A stretch of 64,000 nucleotides of DNA, from contig JAACJP010000012.1 of assembly GCA_013368375.1 (NCBI GenBank), positions 682,001-746,000 of the forward strand. Direction: 5' to 3'. The notes beneath the pieces were generated by a model. That model saw only the letters and a list, made by a program, of their open reading frames with translations. It was not told the origin of the DNA and ran no database searches. Positions 58,535 through 64,000 of this stretch are shown in pieces (positions within the stretch are counted from its first letter, which is position 1; the number at the start of each line of letters is the position of its first letter). The position numbers and the translations under genes were made by a program. The stretch is from Tricholomella constricta (Eukaryota > Basidiomycota > Agaricomycetes > Agaricales > Lyophyllaceae).

Positions 58535-60026
58535 ATGGACGTTATCAACCTCCTCCCCTCGCCGCCCCACTTTTTCAGACTGTTCTTCCGCCTCGCGTTG
58601 TCGCTGTTCAACTCCACCCTTCATGCTAATTATCGCCGAGCACTCGTTGAACGTCGTTCACATATCGAATTCGATATTGACTCGGAGACGGGTTTCTTTC
58701 CTTCGCGCAAGCTCCCGCAGCTTCCAAATACATTTGATATGTGGGAGAGCGCTTTGGCTGAGGCGAACGGCAAATTGTGTTTGGGAGACGACGATCGTGA
58801 GGAAGCTATCGAAAAGCGACCTCTAGGAGAAGCCTGGAGATCTAGCATTAGGGCGGTGAGTAGCGCCCTGGACCTCAACGTTAAAACAGGTTTCTTACTG
58901 ACTTTTCGTTGTTTAGTGGCCGGTTCTTGATACGGAACAACTGCAGAATGACCTCCGTCTGCTACAGCGCGCTCATTTCGTCCTCGCATGGCTGGTCAAC
59001 TTTTATGTGCATTCTCAACCGCCAACAGGCAACGGCGCCGACATCATCGTCCCGAAATCACTCACTCTTCCACTCGTCGCTGTATCACGTTGTCTCGGCA
59101 TCGCCCCGGTTCTGACCTTCGCCGACACGGTCCTCTGGAATTGCGAGCCCATCGACCCAAGCCAACCCCTCTCCGCCAGTAACATCCGATTTATAAACCT
59201 CTTCTCCGGAACGGAAGACGAGGAAAACTTTTATGTCGCGTCTGCCAGGGCCGAGCTCCGCGGAGTAGAGATGTTACGAATCATCGATGACTACAACAAC
59301 CTCCCCACATTCACAGACTTGACGACAATTTCGAAAGTCTCGCGCGACCTTAACAGGCTGGCCAGTATTATAGGCGAAATCAGCGAGATTATCCGGTCTG
59401 TTCGACCGACATGCGATCCACACGTATTTTACTTCGACATTCGTCCATGGTTCGAAGGGAGCGGAGCCAAGGGACCGAACGCGCCGAAGTGGATTTACGA
59501 GGGAATCGAGGACTCGAGCAAGCTGGACCTTAGCGGTCCCTCAGCTGGCCAGAGCAGCGTGATGCACGCACTCGACATTTTCCTTGACATCGACCACAAG
59601 CTGCGGGAAAAGCGGGTTCCTTCCCCTTCGGAGAGCAACAAGAGGGCTGACCGTGGGTTCATGGAGAGAATGCGCCGCTACATGCCGGGGAGGCATCGGG
59701 AGTACCTGAATTTCCTGGCTGTCACTCCTAAATCTGTCCGTCAATTGGCGCAGAGTATCCCCACGCTGCGGGACCCATATGACAACGCCGTGCTAGCCTT
59801 GAAGAGGTTGAGGGACCAGCACATGAAGATAGCGTGCCTGTATGTCGTGACGATGTCACGACAGACATCTGCACGCGGGTGTCCCGTGAGCGCGATGATG
59901 GCCAAGTTGGAAGAAAGTCGGGCTTCCGGAAGCGAACCGGTGCGAGGCACGGGTGGGAACGAGTTATCAGCACTCCTGAAGGCTGGACGAGATGCGACGG
60001 CACGCGCAACATTGAAGAGGAACTGA
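58535..60026 (+). CDS. IDO: Indoleamine 2,3-dioxygenase
   Basis: Heme enzyme that opens the indole ring of tryptophan, the first step to kynurenine and NAD. Exon 1 opens MDVINLLPSPPHFFRLFFRL, and the first conserved block is SETGFFPSRKLPQLPNTFDM. Intron 58856-58916 leads to HFVLAWLVNFYVHSQPPTGN, then PLVAVSRCLGIAPVLTFADT, NLFSGTEDEENFYVASARAE, DIRPWFEGSG and LSGPSAGQSSVMHALDIFLD. The motif MRRYMPGRHREYLNFL follows, and then RDQHMKIACLYV, whose His sits where the heme ligand is in the family. The hydrophobic stretch near residue 12-28 (HFFRLFFRLALSLF) is unusual for a cytosolic protein. Confidence 0.92.
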
Positions 60027-60352
60027 GATACAAGGCCATCACAGGATGCCATGGACGCCAAGATACGATATGTTTTGCGTTATTCCGAACCTACTTACTT
60101 TGGTTAGTACATACTAGAGACTTGCTATAATCATCACTGTTAATTACCATGAGATTGGCTTCTGTTGCGATGTGTGAACGGCGGTCGGTAAGCTCATTTC
60201 GCTCCAAGTCACACGTAAGTAAATTAGTAAAAACGATTCAAGAGAAATGATAAATTCACTCAGGGGTAATCCCGGCAACCATTCTCACGCCACACCTACG
60301 CGTCTAGTCACACCGTCGTCACACCGTTTTCTCTTGATACCAACAGTTAATA

Positions 60353-62596
60353 ATGGTTCAGCTTACTGCAGGCTGCTGCTATCGTCTCCACAATGCTTCC
60401 CCCGACGACGACGAACTCTTCAATGGCCCACACACCGTCCAGTTTCTTTCCATCAAAAAGGTCAACGCCGGAAATCCAGGAGGCGTCGACAGATTCCGCA
60501 TCATCATGTCGGACGGTATCAATTTCCTCCAAGCTATGCTCGCGACTCAGCTAAACGGCATGGTCAATGACCAAACCATTGGGAAGCATACAATCGCTGT
60601 GATTGAGAAGTTGACGTGCAATTATGTGCAAGAAAAGCGGTACGCGACGCGACTTTGACATCTTCCACCTTGTCTCACTTACATGCACCGTTACTCCTAG
60701 CTTGATTATCATTCTCGCGTTACGCGTTCTCGAAACCACAGCCGATAAAATTGGTGACCCGAAACCGTTCACAGAGGTTGCAGATCCACCTCAAAATCCA
60801 GGGCCGGCACACGCATCCATTCCTGCCGCTGCCGCATCCTCCTCAAAGCCACCTATCCAACGTCATCAAACCAACAACGCTGCACCCGCTGCCGCTGCCA
60901 GAGCTGGACGCGGTTCGATCTTTCCCATCGAGGGCCTTAGCCCGTATCAGAACAATTGGACGATCAAAGCCCGTGTCACTCAAAAATCGGACATCAAGAC
61001 CTGGTCAAATGCAAGGGGGGAAGGGAAACTGTTCAACGTCACTTTCATGGATGAGACGGGAGAAATTCGTGGCACCGGTTTCAATCTCGCCGTCGATGAG
61101 CTTTACCCCAAGCTCGAAGAAGGAAAGGTTTATTACATCTCCAAGGCTCGTGTCAATCTGGCGAAGAAGAAATTTTCCAATGTAGCCAACGATTACGAAT
61201 TAAGTTTCGAGCGCAACACGGAGGTGGAGGAGGTGAGATTTACTTATTGGAACGCGCTCGTCAGACTAAATGTTGTCTCTCTAGTGTCACGAGGCCACGA
61301 ACCTGCCCATGATCAAATATCATTTCGTTCAACTTAGCGGTCTAGAGGACTTGCCCAAAGACTCCACCTGTGGTACGTTCTGATGCATCCCCTGATACTT
61401 TCTGATTTCAATATGGGGGTTTAGATGTCATCGCGATCGTCAAGGACGTCGCTCCTTTGAGTGAAATTATTTCTAAGCAGCAAAACAAAACGGCGCGTCA
61501 TACATTAGCTTTTGATCTGCCTTCATTTGTTCCTGATGACTTTCCTATTCTGTAGATCCCAAAACGAGAGCTCACGTTGGTGGACCAGTCCGGATACTCT
61601 GTACGCTTGACACTATGGGGAAAGCAAGCAGAGCAATACACATCAGAAGATAGCCCTGTTATCGCTTTCAAAGGTGTCAAGGTTGGAGACTTCGGCGGTA
61701 AGTCAATGTCTGTTCTTTATACTCAAATTTTGGAATAACCTTTGCTTGTAGGTCGTTCACTCTCCATGTACAGTTCGAGTACAATGGCGATCAACCCCGA
61801 CATTGAAGAGTGCTTTGCACTTCGAGGCTGGTATGACTCAATTGGAGCCGGCCAATCCTTCCAGGCACATTCCAACACAGGAGGTGGAACCATGAGCGGG
61901 TTTAAGCGTTCCGAGATGCGTAGCATCAACGAGGTCAAGGAGGCTCAGCTTGGACAGCAAGACAAAGTCGATTACTTCTCCACAAGGGGGACAATCATGC
62001 ACATCAAAGCTGATAACATATGCTACCCAGCATGTCCCACTGCCGGATGCAGCAAGAAAGTAATTGAGGTCAACGGGAGTTGGCGATGTGAAAAGTGTAA
62101 CAAGAGCTTCGATGCTCCGGAATATCGGTGCGTCTCCCCCTCACACGGTGCTTGTAATCACACTTGACCTCCCGTCTGCCCAGATATATCATGGCTCTCG
62201 CTGTCGCCGATTGGTCTGGCCAAGCTTGGCTGCAAGGCTTCAACGACGTCGGTCTCGCTGTCTTCGGTATGCCTGCTAATGATCTTGTCGAAATCAGGGT
62301 AGAAAATATCATTTGTATATATTGTTCCACCCTCATATTTAAACAGGATAACAACGAGGCCAAGTTCAACGTCATCTTGCACAAGGCTAATTGTACGACA
62401 TACAATTTTGCATGCCGTGCAAAGCAAGATGAGTACAACGTATGCCTTGATCCCCACATCGCCGTCGCCCTCTGACGTATGTGTTTTACAGGGAACGACC
62501 CGCACACGATACGGAATCTCCTCCATAAGTCCTTTGAACTACAAGGAAGAGGCGATGGCATTGCGTGACTCGCTTCACTCCGCTTGGGCGCGTTGA
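60353..62596 (+). CDS. RFA1: Replication protein A large subunit (RPA1/RFA1)
   Basis: Large subunit of the single-stranded DNA-binding complex for replication, repair and recombination. The N-terminal OB fold reads [20 protein letters not shown] and [20 protein letters not shown] Pro/Ala/Ser linker leads to DNA-binding domain A ([20 protein letters not shown], then [20 protein letters not shown]) and domain B ([11 protein letters not shown] and [12 protein letters not shown]). Domain C carries the zinc ribbon [20 protein letters not shown] and KCNKSFDAP, and the end is [11 protein letters not shown]. Around seven short introns. The chosen start has no in-frame upstream ATG. Confidence 0.95.
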
Positions 62597-62925
62597 GACG
62601 TTGCAAGCTTTTACCTCTAGTCTGTTCCCATGCCTGTAATCTGTACCAATGTGAAGTCAAATTTAGCATGCTCCTGCTGAATTCCGGATCCGTGACGACG
62701 AATTAAAGTTTGTGTATTGTTGTGCGTTGTTACTTCGCCCGAACGTTTCCCATTGTGGACGCGTCTGGCGCGACCGAACTGCTTGGTGGCAGCTCCTCTC
62801 CTGCATCCCCTTTCCATCTTTCTTAGCTCTTACCCTGTTTCAGGCGATCTGCAGGCGATTACAATACTCAAAAGCCTCACAAGAACAGCTAAAGCTTCAT
62901 CGACGACGTACCAACTTCACGAGCA

Positions 62926-64000
62926 ATGCCTGCACCAACATACCCGCGTCATACTCACGCGCTCAGTCCTCCAATTTCATCTATAGCTACTCCAGCACGC
63001 ATAAAACATGTATATTCCGCGAGCCCTGCCCCAACGAACACGAGCTATTCACCGACAGTCACGTCCAGTGGTCAGCAGCAAAAGCTCAATGTTGTTACAC
63101 GCGTCGCGATCGAGGGAAAGGCGAAACAGGACAGAGATGGAGCCTCCATAAGGATGTATCTCAAGGTGAGCTCCACTGCAAGAGCATTCGTTCGGTGTCG
63201 ACACTTATCTCCTTAGATTTCTTTACCGTTAGACAGTGTGCAATTGGGCACTACTATACCATTATTTGCAGGTGCGCGGTGTTCTCGCCCTAATTAGTTT
63301 CGTTGTTCCTCATCTCGCATTCCTAGAGGAAAATGTGAAAATCTTGACTTCCCAGGTCCATCCCCTCGACAACCACTCAGTCCCATTCAATTTTTCCTCT
63401 ACCCTTTCACCTCTATTACACAACGCTGCCCGTGCTCTGCATCTTCCAGCGCGATCAACAGAGACGTTCAATAGCGCATATTCCCTTTCCTCGCCGACAT
63501 CCGCCTCATCTGCTTCCACCAGTAGGACTCCAAAGTCTACCAATGGTTCCTCCCTTGGTGGGAGTGAAAACATTGCAACAATCGACAGCCAGTACACGGG
63601 GCATATCCTTGTCAGCGGTTATCACATCTCGTATGTGTTACCCAGGGCATTTCCTACCCGGCCAAAGGGCGTAAGCGAAAGCGAAAGTGAGGGATTTTCA
63701 GGATCCTCGTACAAGCACAGGCGACCGTCTATTGGGGAGAGGGGTTCAGCCCAGTTCATGGCCGCCATCGATATGTGGATTCCTTATGTCTCACGCCCGC
63801 CGAGATCTCCCTACCTGGTGAGGATCCTCTGTTAAGATGCTCACACGACCTTCATTCATGAATCCTTTCTAGCTCTCTATACCTGTCCCTCGCTGCTTGC
63901 ATAACAACATCAAGCTTCGTATTTTTCCGCCTACTATAGCATCTGCGTCATTTGCGTCTCTGTCCTCGATCGAGGAGGACGGAACTTCCTGGGACCTCAC
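62926..64000 (+). CDS. Conserved basidiomycete-type protein, 3' end outside window
   Basis: I do not recognise a domain. It begins MPAPTYPRHTHALSPPISSI with a Pro/Ser/Thr-rich N-terminus. Then come LNVVTRVAIEGKAKQDRDGA and SIRMYLK, joined by introns to ISLPLDSVQLGTTIPLFA and ENVKILTSQVHPLDNHSVPF. Further along are NIATIDSQYTGHILVSGYHI, AAIDMWIPYVSRPPRSPYLL and SIPVPRCLHNNIKLRIFPP. A Ser-rich loop lies between. The blocks of beta-strand-like sequence suggest a folded core of membrane-trafficking or arrestin-like kind, but this is a guess. Splice sites near 63166-63217, 63271-63327 and 63819-63874 keep the frame. The gene runs off the window end, so only the 5' part is seen. Confidence 0.65.

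Noticed and set aside
58155..58826. Plus-strand frame of 223 codons upstream of IDO
   Set aside because: Its right part is the IDO first exon read in another frame, and the left part has no recognisable content.
1..64000. Secondary-metabolite or other specialised gene cluster
   Set aside because: The neighbouring genes belong to unrelated housekeeping pathways and no synthase, transporter or cluster-specific pattern is present.
1..64000. Transposable elements or viral remnants
   Set aside because: No reverse transcriptase, transposase or integrase motifs, long terminal repeats or terminal inverted repeats were seen.

Overview
The window is nuclear DNA of a filamentous basidiomycete, most likely an Agaricomycete (mushroom-forming, plant-litter or wood decomposer). 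The reasons are dense genes on both strands, nearly all broken by introns of about 45-70 bp, intergenic gaps usually under 1 kb, a secreted family 6 cellobiohydrolase with a fungal cellulose-binding module, a White Collar-2 type light regulator, and several proteins of a kind I associate with mushroom genomes. I see no prokaryotic operon, CRISPR array, rRNA, convincing tRNA, virus or intact transposon.

Left third (1-24.8 kb): LIS1/PAC1 dynein regulator (+), a Zn2Cys6 transcription factor (-), mitochondrial isovaleryl-CoA dehydrogenase (-), inositol-pentakisphosphate 2-kinase (-), an AGC-like kinase (+), a BTB-like protein (-), DASH subunit DAD3 (+), Arp2/3 subunit ARPC1 (-), White Collar-2 (-), a short-chain dehydrogenase (-) and a very large coiled-coil kinesin (-). 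LIS1, DAD3, ARPC1 and the kinesin give this part a cytoskeletal flavour, and TBCE, a tubulin chaperone, lies further right. I see no sign that they form a cluster.

Middle (24.8-46.7 kb): a gene-poor 2.3 kb, arginase (-) head-to-head with a class I/II aminotransferase (+), a CWF19L1/Drn1-type RNA-processing protein (-), a 2.2 kb gap, a secreted type-B carboxylesterase (+), an NUDT19-like Nudix hydrolase (-), the proteasome phosphatase UBLCP1 (-), an unrecognised gene (+), COP9 signalosome subunit 8 (-) and the endocytic adaptor NECAP (+).

Right (46.7-64 kb): secreted cellobiohydrolase Cel6A (+), cysteine desulfurase NFS1 (+), a two-RRM SR splicing factor (+), tubulin cofactor E (-) head-to-head with 3-hydroxyisobutyryl-CoA hydrolase (+), indoleamine 2,3-dioxygenase (+), RPA large subunit RFA1 (+), and the 5' part of a conserved protein running off the end.

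The layout is ordinary syntenic fungal chromosome and I did not find a clear new multi-gene system. The most interesting signals are at RNA-processing level. At least seven introns are multiples of three and stopless, so they read straight through (IVD, DAD3, arginase, CSN8, two in HIBCH, TBCE). Four introns have GC donors (LIS1, arginase, NFS1, SR factor). The arginase intron has both properties and sits in a highly conserved loop. The kinesin has an unusual low-complexity insertion in its motor, a 32-residue coiled-coil repeat and an FH1-like polyproline block. All gene models are from reading splice signals by eye; spans are start codon to stop codon and include introns.
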